Positions 1 through 10,317 of a stretch of 64,000 nucleotides of DNA are shown here, one piece after another (position 1 is the first letter of the stretch; every line of letters starts with the position of its first letter). Below the pieces are notes generated by a model. That model ran no database searches. It was given only the letters and a program-made list of their open reading frames with translations, and was not told the origin of the DNA. The stretch is taken from NCBI GenBank assembly GCA_001701135.1, contig DAAN01000013.1, positions 84,234 through 148,233 on the forward strand, written 5' to 3'. The translations under genes were made by a program, and so were the position numbers. The DNA comes from Bacteroidales bacterium H3. Its GTDB lineage: Bacteria > Bacteroidota > Bacteroidia > Bacteroidales > Muribaculaceae.

Positions 1-966
1 GGCCTGGTATAGCTGTTTAGACACCTCGCCTTTGAGGGCGAAGTTGTATTCGGCGTCGGCCGTGAGGTTGACAATGCTGTTGGCCTCTTTGTAGTCCTGC
101 AGGCCCGATTCCACGCCAGCCAGTTCGTCGGCTATCTGACTGATGCGGTTGTCGAGGAACTGAAGCGTCTTGTTGTTCTGATGATTTTTAGTGGTGATGG
201 TGCGCTGGTCATATTTCTCGAGCAGCTTGTTGAGCAGTTCCTTGCCGAAAACCACGTCGGGTGTCTTGTAGTAAAGCCCGATCACATGGGTCTTCTTGTT
301 GGCTATTACGGCTTCGATCTCTTCGCCGAGAGTTTCGGCGGCGCCGTCGTAACCGCCGACCGATATTTCGGCATTATATGATTCTCCAGCTTTGAAATCC
401 TTTGTCTTGGTGACGGTGAAGTCGCCGTAGATGGTTTTCACCACATAGGGCAGAGTCACATCCTTCACGTCAAGAATCTTCTTTTTCTTTGGGCCGGTGA
501 CCTTGATTTTTGCACGGCCGTCGTCGCCGACCTTGACTTTGAACTTAAGACCTACGGCTGTGGTGTCGGCAAACTGCGCCGGAGAAACCACATCGAGAGG
601 GTAGTCTCGGTTCATTGTCACCTTTTTCAGCAGTCCCTGACGGAATGTGCGCGAGCGGTCCAGACCGAGCTCGCGGGCCACGTCGGTGTAGAGCGAATGC
701 GATGTGAGAACGAAAATCTCGTCGTCGACATAGTTCTGAGCGCCGAACAGACCGCCGAAGCTGAGCGATGCCATCGGGTCGTTGTCGCCGGTGTCAATGA
801 GCACGTTGGCTGTAACCTGATATTCCGGCTGGCGGGAGAAGGCGTATGCAAGAGCCAGGGCGCCACACACGGCCACGGAAATTACAAAGAAATACCATTT
901 GGCGCGATACTGATTGAAGAGTTCGCGAAGATCGATGATTTCCGACTGCTGTTTATTTTGTTTCAT
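1..966 (-). CDS. Wzz/Wzc-like polysaccharide chain-length/tyrosine kinase protein (3' part outside window)
   Basis: This is the N-terminal part (about 322 codons) of a polysaccharide co-polymerase that would sit in the inner membrane and control chain length or export of capsule or exopolysaccharide. It starts at the ATG at 966 (MKQNKQQSEIIDLRELFNQY), followed by a first membrane segment near residues 25-42 (WYFFVISVAVCGALALAYAF) and a Wzz-type periplasmic domain. A later stretch (FLDNRISQIADELAGVE) fits the coiled-coil part of Wzc-type proteins. The frame is open to the window edge, so a C-terminal BY-kinase domain is likely but not visible. It lies about 36 bp downstream of the Wza-like gene on the same strand, the usual Wza-Wzc pairing. 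Family assignment is by sequence character. Confidence 0.85.
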   Translation of the reverse strand, partial: MKQNKQQSEIIDLRELFNQYRAKWYFFVISVAVCGALALAYAFSRQPEYQVTANVLIDTGDNDPMASLSFGGLFGAQNYVDDEIFVLTSHSLYTDVARELGLDRSRTFRQGLLKKVTMNRDYPLDVVSPAQFADTTAVGLKFKVKVGDDGRAKIKVTGPKKKKILDVKDVTLPYVVKTIYGDFTVTKTKDFKAGESYNAEISVGGYDGAAETLGEEIEAVIANKKTHVIGLYYKTPDVVFGKELLNKLLEKYDQRTITTKNHQNNKTLQFLDNRISQIADELAGVESGLQDYKEANSIVNLTADAEYNFALKGEVSKQLYQA

Positions 967-1002
967 TCTTTTTCCTGTGGAGATGAATCCCTCGCGGGTG
1001 GG

Positions 1003-1821
1003 TTATTTCACGGTAAGTGCGATGACGAGCGATGCGATGACTGATGCGGCGCTCACGATAGTGGAGATTTTCGACAGATTGTAGGCTTTGTTGGAGTCGT
1101 ATTTGGCGTTGTCCTCCTTGACCTGGTTGGGGGTTACGTAGATGTAGTCGCCGGGGCGGAGATAGAAATATTCCGAGGTGAGCAGGTCGGCCGACCCTAA
1201 GTCGAGAATCACGCGTTTCTGTTTGTTACCTTCGTTGCGGATGAGCATCACTCTATCGCGGAGACCATATTGTGTGAGGTCGCCGGCTGCCGAGATGGCG
1301 TCAAGGATGTTGAGGGTGTTGTCGGTGGTGTTGATGCGTCCCGGACGGTTGACCTCGCCGAGCACGTAGATGTCGAACGAGAGCAGGCGCACATTTACCT
1401 GCGGATTCTCTACCCATCGCGATATGGAGGCGGTGAGTTGGTTCTGCAGCTGTTCCACTGTCAGGCCGGCCACATGCACTTTCCCCAGCTCGGGCATGAT
1501 GATGTCGCCCTTTGAGTCGACGATGTAGGTGAGCTGTTTAGGCTGCATTGAAGCGCTCAGTTCACTTGTGCGTGCCGGGTTCACTACCGGAAGGTTGAAA
1601 TGGGCGGTGGCTGCGGGGTCGGCAGAGCTGACGGAGATGAAGAGCTCGTCGTCGGGCTGAATCACGAGGTCGGGCACGGCGGGCGCCTCCACCACTGTGG
1701 TCTGTTCGGTGATATCCTTGAAATATGGGAGATTGTGTGTCTTCTTGCTGCACGAAGATGACAGCAGCATGAAGATGGCTGCGATTGCAGCCGCAATGAC
1801 CGGGGAGAAATATCTTTTCAT
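1003..1821 (-). CDS. Wza-like polysaccharide export outer-membrane lipoprotein
   Basis: A 272-residue polysaccharide biosynthesis/export protein. The start MKRYFSPVIAAAIAAIFMLL is a signal sequence followed by the lipobox-like LLSSSCSKK, so the mature protein should be a lipoprotein anchored by Cys near residue 24. The middle (PDLVIQPDDELFISVSS) is the Poly_export domain, and the part around residues 150-230 (FDIYVLGEVNRPGRI, YFYLRPGDYIYVTPN) is a SLBB-type beta-grasp domain. A hydrophobic C-terminal helix (IVSAASVIASLVIALTVK) fits the short Bacteroidetes form. It lies just upstream of the Wzz/Wzc-like gene, and the two probably work as an export pair. The rest of the polysaccharide locus should lie left of the window. 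Confidence 0.9.
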   Translation of the reverse strand: MKRYFSPVIAAAIAAIFMLLSSSCSKKTHNLPYFKDITEQTTVVEAPAVPDLVIQPDDELFISVSSADPAATAHFNLPVVNPARTSELSASMQPKQLTYIVDSKGDIIMPELGKVHVAGLTVEQLQNQLTASISRWVENPQVNVRLLSFDIYVLGEVNRPGRINTTDNTLNILDAISAAGDLTQYGLRDRVMLIRNEGNKQKRVILDLGSADLLTSEYFYLRPGDYIYVTPNQVKEDNAKYDSNKAYNLSKISTIVSAASVIASLVIALTVK

Positions 1822-1926
1822 TTTTGACAGTTTCAGAGTTAGGCAGGCATCGGCGCGCAGCGGAGCCGTCGGATAGGGTGAACTATGCAGTTAGTGTAAC
1901 TTTTAAACGTTAATTCAGAAAAATTA

Positions 1927-2964
1927 TTACTTGGTGGCCGTGGATTTTTGCGATGGGAAGAAACGGCGTGCTATCAATCCCCACAACCATTTGCGTGGCT
2001 GGTCGAGAATGATGCCGATGAGATAGGTGACCACAAGCAGGGCGGCGCAGGCCAGCACATAGGCCGGGCCGTCGAGATTGTCGTAGAAGCTGTGGGTGGC
2101 GCGCAGGAAATAGGGCGGTTCCACATGGATGAGATACACTGCGAAAGCCGAAGCTGCCACGAAGTTGATGATCCGGGATTGCGGCAGTTTCCATGTGTTG
2201 CACCAGAGTATCCAGCCGCTTGCGCAGATTATGACAGGGACTGCCACATAGGCCGTGAACATGACGGGTATGCCCGTGTAAAGCATCAGGCAGAGCATGG
2301 CAATCTCTATCGCTGTGGACCACAGCACTATGCGGCCTCCATGGCGCGACAGGTCGCTGCGGTAGATGTGCAGATAGCGTGCCAGGATGTATAGTCCGAT
2401 AAATGAGATGGTGGTGTAGCCTCCGTTCATCGTCTGGTCTTTGAGGAGCCAGCCGTAGATTATCTCGAAAGCGAAGTATGCCAGCAGGAACAGCTCCATC
2501 TGCCGCCGCGTGGCATGTTTCACAAAAGTGTTGAGCACGGGGGAGAGGATATAAAGCAACGCATAGCTCCCCACAAACCAATAGCCGGAATTGATGCCGA
2601 AACTGCGGCGGATGCGGTCTATGTCGATTGACCATTCTCCGATCAACAGGAGCACGAGGTAGATTCCCCACATGTAGAAGAAGCTCTGGAACAGAAAGTT
2701 GCAGAAGCCTTTCAGAGAAGGTTTTATACCGAACCAGCCCGAAATCATCACGAAGATGTTGACGCAGGCCACGCCGAATCCCTGAAATGCGCAGAGACTG
2801 ACGGTGCCGAAGGGGTCGGCCTCGAAGTCGGCGCGGTCGGGGAATCCCGATGTGAGAAATGCGGCGTGGGTGATCATCACCATCAGCATGGTCACGATGC
2901 GCAGCAGCTCGAAGTTGGATTGCCGGGGGGGTGAGGTGACTGTTTCAGTGGCGGTGTTTGCCAT
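1927..2964 (-). CDS. acyltransferase 3 family membrane protein
   Basis: A 345-residue integral membrane acyltransferase (acyltransferase_3/OafA-WecH type). It would transfer an acyl, often acetyl, group onto a surface sugar in the inner membrane. The diagnostic N-terminus is visible: NFELLRIVTMLMVMITHAAF, with the conserved R and the membrane-embedded H of the family. About ten hydrophobic segments follow, and there is a basic C-terminus. It lies upstream of the polysaccharide export genes on the same strand with a gap of about 105 bp, so it may modify the exported polysaccharide. The acceptor substrate cannot be read from sequence. Confidence 0.88.
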   Translation of the reverse strand: MANTATETVTSPPRQSNFELLRIVTMLMVMITHAAFLTSGFPDRADFEADPFGTVSLCAFQGFGVACVNIFVMISGWFGIKPSLKGFCNFLFQSFFYMWGIYLVLLLIGEWSIDIDRIRRSFGINSGYWFVGSYALLYILSPVLNTFVKHATRRQMELFLLAYFAFEIIYGWLLKDQTMNGGYTTISFIGLYILARYLHIYRSDLSRHGGRIVLWSTAIEIAMLCLMLYTGIPVMFTAYVAVPVIICASGWILWCNTWKLPQSRIINFVAASAFAVYLIHVEPPYFLRATHSFYDNLDGPAYVLACAALLVVTYLIGIILDQPRKWLWGLIARRFFPSQKSTATK

Positions 2965-2977
2965 AGCTCTTTTATGG

Positions 2978-3019
2978 CCGGTACGCGAGCCGCCGCGAAA
3001 GGGGCAGCCCGCGTACCGG
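2978..3019. other. 10-bp perfect inverted repeat between pnp and the acyltransferase
   Basis: CCGGTACGCG at 2978-2987 is repeated as CGCGTACCGG at 3010-3019 with a 22-nt GC-rich loop. It lies between the pnp stop and the acyltransferase start on the minus strand. There is no clear T-tract, so it could be a weak terminator for pnp or a protein-binding site. Confidence 0.4.
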
Positions 3020-3083
3020 TTATGAGGGTGTGGGGTTCGAAGTAGGTCAGAGATCCGACCTGCTCCGGATTTAATGGGCTTTA

Positions 3084-5366
3084 TCAGTTTTCGAAATGGT
3101 CGCGGCGGGGACGGTCGTCGCGGCGGGGACCACGGTCTCCATCACGGCGAGGACGGTCTCCGAACGAACGGCGGGGACGGTCGTCGCCATCGCGACGGGG
3201 GCGGTCGCCGCGGGGTCCGCGGGGACGCTCGGCGGGTTCAACCCACCCTTCGGGTTTGGGCTGGAGCGCACGCATCGACAGGCGGTATTTGCCGGTCTTC
3301 TTGTCGATTTCGATAAGTTTCACGGTGACCTCGTCGCCCTCTTTGAGGCCGCTGGCCTCCATGTCGGGCAGACGGTCCCATGAGATTTCGGAGATGTGGA
3401 GCAGGCCGTCGCGGTTGGGCATGAACTGCACGAAAGCGCCGAAATCCTGGATTGTCATCACGCGTCCGGTGTAGGTCTTGCCCTCTTCGGGCAGCTCTAC
3501 GATGCGGTTGATCATCTCCAGAGCCTTGTCGATGGAGTCTTTGTTGGCGGCAGCCACTTCGATGTAGCCACCTTCGGGGATTTCGTCGATGGAGACTGTG
3601 GCGCCCGATTCCTCCTGGATGCCCTGGATCACTTTTCCGCCCGGGCCGATGACGGCACCGATAAGCTCTTTGGGAATGAGCATGGTGACGATGCGGGGCA
3701 CGTTGGGCTTGTAGTCCTCGCGGGGTGCGGGGATGGTCTCCTCGATTTTGTCGAGGATGTGGAGGCGGCCCTGCTTGGCCTGGTTGAGCGCGCGTTCGAG
3801 AATCTCGTAGCTGAGGCCGTCGCACTTGATGTCCATCTGGGTAGCGGTGATGCCCTGGCGGGTACCGGTGACTTTGAAGTCCATGTCGCCCAGGTGGTCT
3901 TCGTCGCCGAGGATGTCGGAGAGGATGGCGTATTTGTCGGAGCTGTCGTCAGAGATGAGGCCCATGGCGATGCCGCTGACGGGGCGTTTCATCTTCACGC
4001 CGGCGTCCATCAGGGCGAGTGTGCCTGCGCAGACGGTGGCCATCGACGACGAGCCGTTGCTCTCGAGGATGTCGCTCACCACGCGGCATACGTAGGGGAA
4101 ATCATCGGGGAACATGCGCTTGAGGGCGCGGTGGGCGAGGTTGCCGTGGCCGATTTCGCGGCGGCCTACGCCGCGCTGTGCCTTGGCTTCGCCGGTGGAG
4201 AAGGGAGGGAAATTATAGTGGAGCAGGAAGCGCTCGCGACCCTGATTGAGCACGTCGTCGAGAATCTTCTCGTCGAGTTTGGTGCCGAGGGTTACGGTTG
4301 AAAGGCTCTGGGTCTCGCCGCGGGTGAAGATGGCGGATCCGTGAGGTCCGGGGAGATAGTCGACCTCGCACCAGATGGGGCGTATGTCGGTGGTCTTGCG
4401 GCCGTCGAGGCGGATGCCTTCGTCGAGCACGCAGCGGCGCATGGCTTCGCGTTCCACGTCGTGGTAGTAGCGCTTCACCAGCGGGGTCTTCTCGTCGCGT
4501 TCCTCTTCGGGGAGCGATTCGATATATTCGTCGCAGATGGCGTCGAAAGCGTCCTGGCGCCAGTGCTTGTCGGCGGTGCCGGTGCGGGCCACGGCGTAAG
4601 CCTTGTCATAGCATTTGTCATGCACATCCTTGCGGAGCTCTTCGTCGTTTACTTCGTGGCAATATTCGCGTTTGACGGTCTTGCCGGCCATTTCGGCCAG
4701 TTCGAGCTGCGCCTTGCACTGCTCCTTGATGGCTGCATGGGCTGCCTTGAGGGCTTCGAGGAGGTCGGATTCGGAGACTTCGTTCATCTCGCCTTCGACC
4801 ATCATGATGTTGTCGTAGGTGGCGCCTACCATCAGTTCCATGTCGGCTTTCTCAAGCTGCTCGTAGGTGGGGTCGATGACAAACTGGCCGTCGATACGGG
4901 CCACACGCACCTCCGAGATGGGGCCGTTGAAGGGGATGTCGCTGACTGCGATGGCAGCCGAAGCGGCCAGACCGGCCAGAGCGTCGGGCATGTCTACGCC
5001 GTCGGCCGAGAACATGGTGATCTGGACGAAGGTGTCAGCGTGATAGTTGTCGGGGAAAAGCGGACGGAGCACGCGGTCGACCAGACGCGAGGTGAGAACC
5101 TCATAGTCCGATGCGCGTCCTTCGCGTTTGAGGAAACCGCCGGGAAAACGGCCTGCTGCTGAAAATTTCTCTTTGTAATCTACCTGGAGAGGCATGAAGT
5201 CGACGCCTTCGCCGGCTTCTTTGGCGGAAACTACCGTAGCGAGCAGCATGGTGTTGCCCATGCGCAGTTCTACGGCGCCATCGGCCTGCTTTGCGAGCTT
5301 GCCGGTCTCGAGTGTGATTTCGCGGCCGTCGGGCAGGGTGATGGTCTTTTTAACTGGGTTAAGCAT
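3084..5366 (-). CDS. pnp: polyribonucleotide nucleotidyltransferase (PNPase)
   Basis: PNPase, 760 residues, is the phosphorolytic 3'-5' exoribonuclease of cytoplasmic RNA turnover. The order is standard: first RNase PH domain (residues ~10-150), helical linker, second RNase PH domain (FTRGETQS near 345; [11 protein letters not shown]), a KH domain ([20 protein letters not shown] near 565-585) and an S1 domain ([20 protein letters not shown] near 630-650). The unusual part is the C-terminus after about residue 710, a disordered tail of RPRR/RRDGD repeats ending DHFEN. Charged R/G tails are common on Bacteroidetes RNA proteins. The start [20 protein letters not shown] is supported by a TAACTTTG promoter about 80 bp upstream. 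Confidence 0.97.
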   Translation of the reverse strand: MLNPVKKTITLPDGREITLETGKLAKQADGAVELRMGNTMLLATVVSAKEAGEGVDFMPLQVDYKEKFSAAGRFPGGFLKREGRASDYEVLTSRLVDRVLRPLFPDNYHADTFVQITMFSADGVDMPDALAGLAASAAIAVSDIPFNGPISEVRVARIDGQFVIDPTYEQLEKADMELMVGATYDNIMMVEGEMNEVSESDLLEALKAAHAAIKEQCKAQLELAEMAGKTVKREYCHEVNDEELRKDVHDKCYDKAYAVARTGTADKHWRQDAFDAICDEYIESLPEEERDEKTPLVKRYYHDVEREAMRRCVLDEGIRLDGRKTTDIRPIWCEVDYLPGPHGSAIFTRGETQSLSTVTLGTKLDEKILDDVLNQGRERFLLHYNFPPFSTGEAKAQRGVGRREIGHGNLAHRALKRMFPDDFPYVCRVVSDILESNGSSSMATVCAGTLALMDAGVKMKRPVSGIAMGLISDDSSDKYAILSDILGDEDHLGDMDFKVTGTRQGITATQMDIKCDGLSYEILERALNQAKQGRLHILDKIEETIPAPREDYKPNVPRIVTMLIPKELIGAVIGPGGKVIQGIQEESGATVSIDEIPEGGYIEVAAANKDSIDKALEMINRIVELPEEGKTYTGRVMTIQDFGAFVQFMPNRDGLLHISEISWDRLPDMEASGLKEGDEVTVKLIEIDKKTGKYRLSMRALQPKPEGWVEPAERPRGPRGDRPRRDGDDRPRRSFGDRPRRDGDRGPRRDDRPRRDHFEN

Positions 5367-5446
5367 TATGTCTATTGGTTTTTTATTTTTTTCGTCTTTA
5401 TCGTCTTTTCGTCGGTGGTTTCTCGTCAGTTATGCTATAAACCGCG

Positions 5447-5454
5447 CAAAGTTA
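5447..5454 (-). promoter_or_regulatory. Bacteroidales -7 promoter element for pnp
   Basis: TAACTTTG on the minus strand matches the Bacteroidales sigma-ABfr -7 consensus TAnnTTTG. It lies about 80 bp before the pnp start, which implies a leader of roughly 75 nt. Confidence 0.55.
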
Positions 5455-5572
5455 GCAATAATTTTCCGAAATACCTAATAATCATTTCATTTTCTGATTT
5501 TTTAGAATTTCGGGAGGGCGGGCCGAGAGAAAGTGGCGGAGCGGAAAGTGGCGGCGGTGACCGGCGGCGAGG

Positions 5573-6994
5573 TCAGCGGTGTCGGTCGGCGAGGTCGAAG
5601 CGGGCTGTGACTGTGGCGGGAATTTCGGCGGTGTAGTGCGAGACGAAGATGAGGGCGGAGCGGTTTTTGGCCGAGAGAGCGTCGCAGACGGTGCGCACGC
5701 GCTGTTTGGCGTCGGTGTCGAGTCCGTGGAGGGGTTCGTCGAGTATCAGCAGGTCGGGCTGGCGGATAAAGGCGCGGCAGAGAAGCACCATGCGCTGCTG
5801 TCCCGACGAGAGGGTGTCGAAAGTGCGGTCGGCCAGCGGTGTCAGCCCCATGATGGAGAGCCAGCGGTCGGCCAGGGTCAGCTCTTCTTCGCTGAGGCGG
5901 CCGAAGCGGTCGAGCCAAGGGCGCGGACCGCGGGCCACGATGGCGCGCACGGTGTCGGGCGAGCGGAAATAGAGCTGTTCCTCGGGGCAGACATAGCTTA
6001 TGCGGTCTTTGATTTCCCAGACGCTTTCGCCGGTGCCCCGGCGGCGGTCGAAGAGTGTGATATGGTTGGCGTAGGCCTGAGGGTGGTCACCCACCACCAT
6101 GCTGAGTAGCAGAGATTTGCCTGATCCGTTGGGGCCGGTGAGCGCCCACCGCTCGCCTGAGCGCACGGTCCAGTCGATGTGGTCGAGGATGGTGCGGTCG
6201 CCGTAGCGCAGATGGCCGTCGGCTATGGCGAAGGCTATGTCGTGGGGTCGGTCGGGGCGGTTGCGGTCGGGAATGTCGGGTGTGGGTTGCCCGGTCGCCG
6301 GCGGGGTGCGGCGGATTGCGTCGATTTCTGCCTCCGAGGTGACCAGCGAGGTGATGCGGCAGGCGTCCATGGTGAGCACGGCCGACGCGTAGGGTGGCAC
6401 CTCCGCAGGGTCGCATAGCAGCATCACCACATTCACCCCGGTGGCGGGGAGCGCCCGCAGGGCGGCGTCGAGCTCGTTGCGCGAGGGGTTGTCGAGTCCG
6501 ATATAGGGGTTGTCGAGCACCAGCAGGTAGGGACGCGCGTGAAGCGCGTTTACTATCAGAAGTTTGCGAAGCTCGCCCGACGAGAGGTAGTTAATGCGTT
6601 TGTCTACGGCGCCGTGCAGCCCCATGGCGTCGCACAGTTGCAGCCAGCGGGGCTCGCGGGTGAGGTCGCCGAAAATTTCGCCCACGGTGGCCACATAGTC
6701 ATTCGACGAGGATTCGAGCCGCTGGGTGTGGCATAGGACGTCAACGCCGGTGAATGAGTGGATGTCGTTGAACGACAGCATTTTCAGCGGCAGATTCTCG
6801 GCCGGGAAACCGAGCCGGTTGCCAAAAGCGTAGCGCCCCAGGGCGAGCACTTTGCCCAATGTGGATTTGCCGGAGCCGTTGGGGCCGAGCACGGCGGTGA
6901 CTCCCTCGGGCACCCCTCCCACGCCGGGTGCTATGTCGATGGCAACAGGGCCGTAACCGACCCTGTCGCTTAAAAATTCGCACGCAAATTTCAT
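5573..6994 (-). CDS. ABC ATPase with two nucleotide-binding domains (ModF/PhrA-like)
   Basis: A 473-residue protein with two ABC ATPase domains and no membrane segment. Domain 1 has Walker A GPNGSGKST (37-45), signature LSSGE (137-141) and Walker B LLVLDNP, in which the usual catalytic Glu after the Asp (161) is Asn. Domain 2 has Walker A GPNGSGKSL (287-295), signature LSSGQQ and a normal LLILDEP near residue 425. This asymmetric layout fits ModF/PhrA-type soluble ABC proteins, whose function is poorly defined; molybdate-related and photorepair-related roles have been suggested for relatives. It is transcribed toward pnp from a promoter overlapping the 3' end of ligA. Family is clear, substrate unknown. 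Confidence 0.85.
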   Translation of the reverse strand: MKFACEFLSDRVGYGPVAIDIAPGVGGVPEGVTAVLGPNGSGKSTLGKVLALGRYAFGNRLGFPAENLPLKMLSFNDIHSFTGVDVLCHTQRLESSSNDYVATVGEIFGDLTREPRWLQLCDAMGLHGAVDKRINYLSSGELRKLLIVNALHARPYLLVLDNPYIGLDNPSRNELDAALRALPATGVNVVMLLCDPAEVPPYASAVLTMDACRITSLVTSEAEIDAIRRTPPATGQPTPDIPDRNRPDRPHDIAFAIADGHLRYGDRTILDHIDWTVRSGERWALTGPNGSGKSLLLSMVVGDHPQAYANHITLFDRRRGTGESVWEIKDRISYVCPEEQLYFRSPDTVRAIVARGPRPWLDRFGRLSEEELTLADRWLSIMGLTPLADRTFDTLSSGQQRMVLLCRAFIRQPDLLILDEPLHGLDTDAKQRVRTVCDALSAKNRSALIFVSHYTAEIPATVTARFDLADRHR

Positions 6995-7013
6995 ATCAAG
7001 TGGTAAATTTGCG

Positions 7014-7021
7014 CAAAATTA
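7014..7021 (-). promoter_or_regulatory. -7 promoter element for the twin-ATPase gene
   Basis: TAATTTTG on the minus strand fits TAnnTTTG and lies 20 bp before the start at 6994. It overlaps the last codons of ligA, so the ATPase gene can be transcribed separately. Confidence 0.45.
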
Positions 7022-9031
7022 CGAATTATTTTCGAGCATTTTAAGGAAATCGTCTTCGGATATGACGGGGATGCCGAGCGAAGCGGCTTTTTCGCGTTTG
7101 GCCGGACCCATGTTCTCGCCGGCGAGCACGTAGTCGGTTTTCTTAGAAATGGAACCGGTGTTTTTGCCTCCGTTGCGCTCGATCATCTCTTTGTATTCGT
7201 CGCGGCTGTGGTGAGCGAATACGCCTGAAATTACAAAGGTCTTGCCTCCCAAAAGGTCGGTACTTTCGCCGACGCCATCCTCGGACAGCGACATCTGCAG
7301 GCCGGCGCGGCGCAGACGCTCCACGGTGTCGCGGTTGACGGGGTTGGCAAAAAATTCCACGATGCTCTCGGCGATGCGGGGTCCTATGTCTTTCACGGCG
7401 GCGAGCTGCTCGGCGGGCGCGGCCATCAGCGAATCTATGTCGGGGAACGCCCTGGCAACTTTTTTCGCCACGGTGTCGCCCACGAAGGGTATCGACAGGG
7501 CGTAGATCACGCGGTCGAACGGCACCTGCCGCGATGCTTCCAATCCTTCCATCACTTTCTCGGCGCTCCGGGGGCCGAAACCCTCGAGGGTCATCAGTTT
7601 CTCAGGAGTGAGGTCGTAGAGGTCGGCGATGTTCCTGACCATGCCGGTGACCATCAGCTGGCGGGCGGTCTCCTCGCCGATGCCGTCGATGTTCATCATC
7701 TTGCGCCCTACGAAATGTTCCACGCGTCCGGCGATCTGGGGCGGACAGCTGTAGCGGTTGGGGCATTGCCATGCGGCCTCCCCCTCGACACGTATCAGCG
7801 GTGTGCCGCAGGCGGGGCAGTGACTCACAAACTCTATGGGGGCGGCTCCGGGGAGACGCTGCGCGGTGTCGACACCGGTAATTTTCGGAATGATCTCGCC
7901 ACCCTTTTCCACATAGAGCATGTCCCCTTCGTGGATGTCGAGAGTGTGGATAATGTCCTCGTTGTGGAGCGACGCGCGTTTCACTATGGTGCCCGACAGG
8001 AGCACCGGGTCGAGGTTGGCCACGGGGGTGACGATGCCCATGCGACCCACTTCAAACGACACGAAGCGCAGCTTGGTCAGCGCCCGTTCGGCGGGAAATT
8101 TGTAGGCTATGGCCCAGCGGGGCGATTTGGCGGTGAAACCGAGGTTGAGCTGCTGCCGCAGCGAATTGACTTTGAAGACGAGTCCGTCGGTGGCCACGGG
8201 GAGCTTGCGTCGCTCGGTGTCCCAATAGTTTATGAAGTTGTCGACCTCCTCGATGGAATGGAGCAGTGTAACCACCGGGGCGATCTTGAAGCCCCACGCG
8301 CGGGCAGCCTCGAGATTGTCTCGGTGATTGTCGGCGGGCAGATCGGGTCCTAACAGATAATAGAAATAGGCATCGAGGCCGCGGCGGGCCACTTCGCGCG
8401 AGTCAAGGGTCTTGAGTGTGCCCGAAGCGGCGTTGCGCGGGTTGGCGAAGAGCGGTTCTTCGTTGAACGCGCGCTCGGCGTTGAGTTTCTCAAACGATTC
8501 CCAGGGCATGAGAATCTCTCCGCGGATCTCAAACATTTCGGGCCATCCCGAACCGCGCAGTTGCAGGGGGATGGAGCGGATTGTGCGGATGTTGTCGGTG
8601 ACCACATCGCCCTTTTCGCCGTCGCCGCGGGTGACGGCGCGCACCAGCCGGCCATGCTCGTAGATGAGCGATATGGAGGTGCCGTCATATTTCAGCTCGC
8701 CAACCACGTCGAACGGCTCGCCGCCGAGACCCTGGCGCACGCGCGCAAACCAGTCGTCGACCTCCTTTATCGAGTAGCAGTTGGCCAGCGAGAGCATGGG
8801 ATGGATGTGTGCGGCCTGCGTGAATCCGTCGGCAAGGTCGGAGCCTACGCGCTGCGTGGGCGAATAGGGGTCGGCCATATCGGGGTTTTCGCGTTCGAGC
8901 TGCTCCAGCTCTTTCATGAGCATGTCGAAATCCCGGTCGGAGATTTCGGGAGCGTTGAGCACGTAGTAGTTATAATTGTGGCGGTTGAGCTGGTCGCGCA
9001 GATCGAGGATGCGCTGTCGGGCGTCGGTCAT
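7019..9031 (-). CDS. ligA: NAD-dependent DNA ligase
   Basis: LigA, 670 residues, seals nicks in DNA using NAD+. The order is canonical: Ia domain for NAD binding (residues 1-70), adenylation domain with the AMP-accepting lysine in KYDG (114-117), OB fold, a four-Cys zinc finger (CPACGTPL...CPNRYSC near 405-430), helix-hairpin-helix repeats ([30 protein letters not shown]), and a C-terminal BRCT domain ([13 protein letters not shown] to the end). The length is normal. The gene ends inside the promoter region of the next gene and lies 43 bp downstream of the DUF5063 gene. Confidence 0.98.
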   Translation of the reverse strand: MTDARQRILDLRDQLNRHNYNYYVLNAPEISDRDFDMLMKELEQLERENPDMADPYSPTQRVGSDLADGFTQAAHIHPMLSLANCYSIKEVDDWFARVRQGLGGEPFDVVGELKYDGTSISLIYEHGRLVRAVTRGDGEKGDVVTDNIRTIRSIPLQLRGSGWPEMFEIRGEILMPWESFEKLNAERAFNEEPLFANPRNAASGTLKTLDSREVARRGLDAYFYYLLGPDLPADNHRDNLEAARAWGFKIAPVVTLLHSIEEVDNFINYWDTERRKLPVATDGLVFKVNSLRQQLNLGFTAKSPRWAIAYKFPAERALTKLRFVSFEVGRMGIVTPVANLDPVLLSGTIVKRASLHNEDIIHTLDIHEGDMLYVEKGGEIIPKITGVDTAQRLPGAAPIEFVSHCPACGTPLIRVEGEAAWQCPNRYSCPPQIAGRVEHFVGRKMMNIDGIGEETARQLMVTGMVRNIADLYDLTPEKLMTLEGFGPRSAEKVMEGLEASRQVPFDRVIYALSIPFVGDTVAKKVARAFPDIDSLMAAPAEQLAAVKDIGPRIAESIVEFFANPVNRDTVERLRRAGLQMSLSEDGVGESTDLLGGKTFVISGVFAHHSRDEYKEMIERNGGKNTGSISKKTDYVLAGENMGPAKREKAASLGIPVISEDDFLKMLENNS

Positions 9032-9074
9032 TCAGGTGGTGTAATAATGATGGGGATATTGGAGAGCGGTGGGG

Positions 9075-9578
9075 TCACTCCTCGGTGAGGTTCACCGTGA
9101 GGTTGTTGAGGGCGCGGAGCACGTTGCAGAGGGTCTGCGACCAGAAACCGTGGAAATCCTCGTAGATACTCTGGAGAGTCAGACTGACGGTCTCGTCGTC
9201 GGTGTCGCGCACAGTGTCGAGGAAATTGTAAAATTCCTGGAACAGGTCGGCCAGCCCCTCGGAGATGGAGACGGCGATGGGAGTGTCGGAATATTTCATC
9301 TCCTGCACAAACACTTCGAGATAGGTGTCGTCGGGACCGAGCAGTTGCTCCACGCTCAGACGGATGGCATCGTAATAATCCTCGTCGCAGGCCTGGTTGA
9401 TGTAGACATCCTGGTCGAGATAGAGATCGGGCGCTATGTCGGTGGCCGAGATGTAAATGCGGGGCAACAGCCTGAGCATGTGGTTGATGAAGTCGGTGCG
9501 GTCGGCTTCGCGGGCTGATTCGAGAGCCTGGCAGTATTCGTTGCAGAGGCCGACGAAAGCTATGGCGTTTGGTTGCAT
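9075..9578 (-). CDS. DUF5063 family protein
   Basis: A 167-residue acidic, helical cytoplasmic protein that resembles the DUF5063 family. It has no signal peptide or membrane segment. Conserved-looking parts are FVGLCNEYCQALESA near the N-terminus, LRLLPRIYISATDI in the middle and a Trp/Phe-rich C-terminal stretch (IYEDFHGFWSQTLCNVLRAL). The family has no established function. It lies between nadD and ligA on the same strand with short gaps, so it is probably co-transcribed with them, but this says little about its role. Confidence 0.75.
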   Translation of the reverse strand: MQPNAIAFVGLCNEYCQALESAREADRTDFINHMLRLLPRIYISATDIAPDLYLDQDVYINQACDEDYYDAIRLSVEQLLGPDDTYLEVFVQEMKYSDTPIAVSISEGLADLFQEFYNFLDTVRDTDDETVSLTLQSIYEDFHGFWSQTLCNVLRALNNLTVNLTEE

Positions 9579-9643
9579 GTCGGATTAAATTGCGTGTCGG
9601 GTGGAAATCTATGCGTGTCGGGTGAAAAATAATGGCGGTGGTG

Positions 9644-10240
9644 TCAGAAGCTCACCTGGGGATTGTCCTTACGGTAGAGATCGTTTTCGCGGATGTAGAG
9701 CAGCACATCGAGCGGAATGAGCTCATCGACTGGCTCACCCTTGATGAGGCGCTGGCGGATTTCGGTGCTCGACACGGGGAAATCGGGGCCTTTCACAGCG
9801 GTGACAAAGGCGTCATCCTCCTCGGGCATGTCGCAGTTGACGCGCGGATACACTATAGGTTTGAAATTGCGCAGAATCTCCTCCCACCGGCGCCACTGTT
9901 TGAAAATCTCCCAGTTGTCGGCGCCGATGATCAGGCGGAAAGTGTCGTCGGGATGCTCGGCCTGAAGGCGGCTCAGGGTGTCGATGCTGTAGTTGGGACG
10001 CGGCATTTTCAGCTCTATGTCGCATGCCTCCAGTTCGGGATAGGGGCGGCAGGCCAGACGCAGCATGGCCATGCGGTGCTGATCGTTGACCAGCGACTCC
10101 GGGTCGGCCTTAAGTGGATTCAGGGGTGTGAGCACCATCATCACTTTGTCGACGATGCCTTGCCTGACTATGTCGCGTGCCAGCTCTATGTGGCCGTTGT
10201 GGACGGGATTGAACGACCCGCCGAAAACACCTGTCTTCAT
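9644..10240 (-). CDS. nadD: nicotinate-nucleotide adenylyltransferase
   Basis: NadD, 198 residues, makes deamido-NAD from nicotinate mononucleotide and ATP. The nucleotidyltransferase motif GGSFNPVHNGHIEL is at residues 6-19, and the C-terminal ISTEIR-type motif appears as VSSTEIRQRLIKG. The internal IIGADNWEIFKQW is also typical of the family. The start MKTGVFGGSFNP is the only sensible one. The neighbours gmk upstream and ligA downstream (an NAD consumer) make a reasonable housekeeping cluster. Confidence 0.96.
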   Translation of the reverse strand: MKTGVFGGSFNPVHNGHIELARDIVRQGIVDKVMMVLTPLNPLKADPESLVNDQHRMAMLRLACRPYPELEACDIELKMPRPNYSIDTLSRLQAEHPDDTFRLIIGADNWEIFKQWRRWEEILRNFKPIVYPRVNCDMPEEDDAFVTAVKGPDFPVSSTEIRQRLIKGEPVDELIPLDVLLYIRENDLYRKDNPQVSF

Positions 10241-10317
10241 AAGTAAACAGTTGTAGGGACAGACGCCGGCGACGTTGCCGCGTCATTATCTAAACGCCCG
10301 ACAGCCACCGAAAGTTG

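Noticed and set aside
3396..5162. Long plus-strand open frames opposite pnp
   Set aside because: Composition (Val/Gly/Phe/Ala-rich, no motifs) is typical of antisense frames in GC-rich genes; PNPase accounts for the region.
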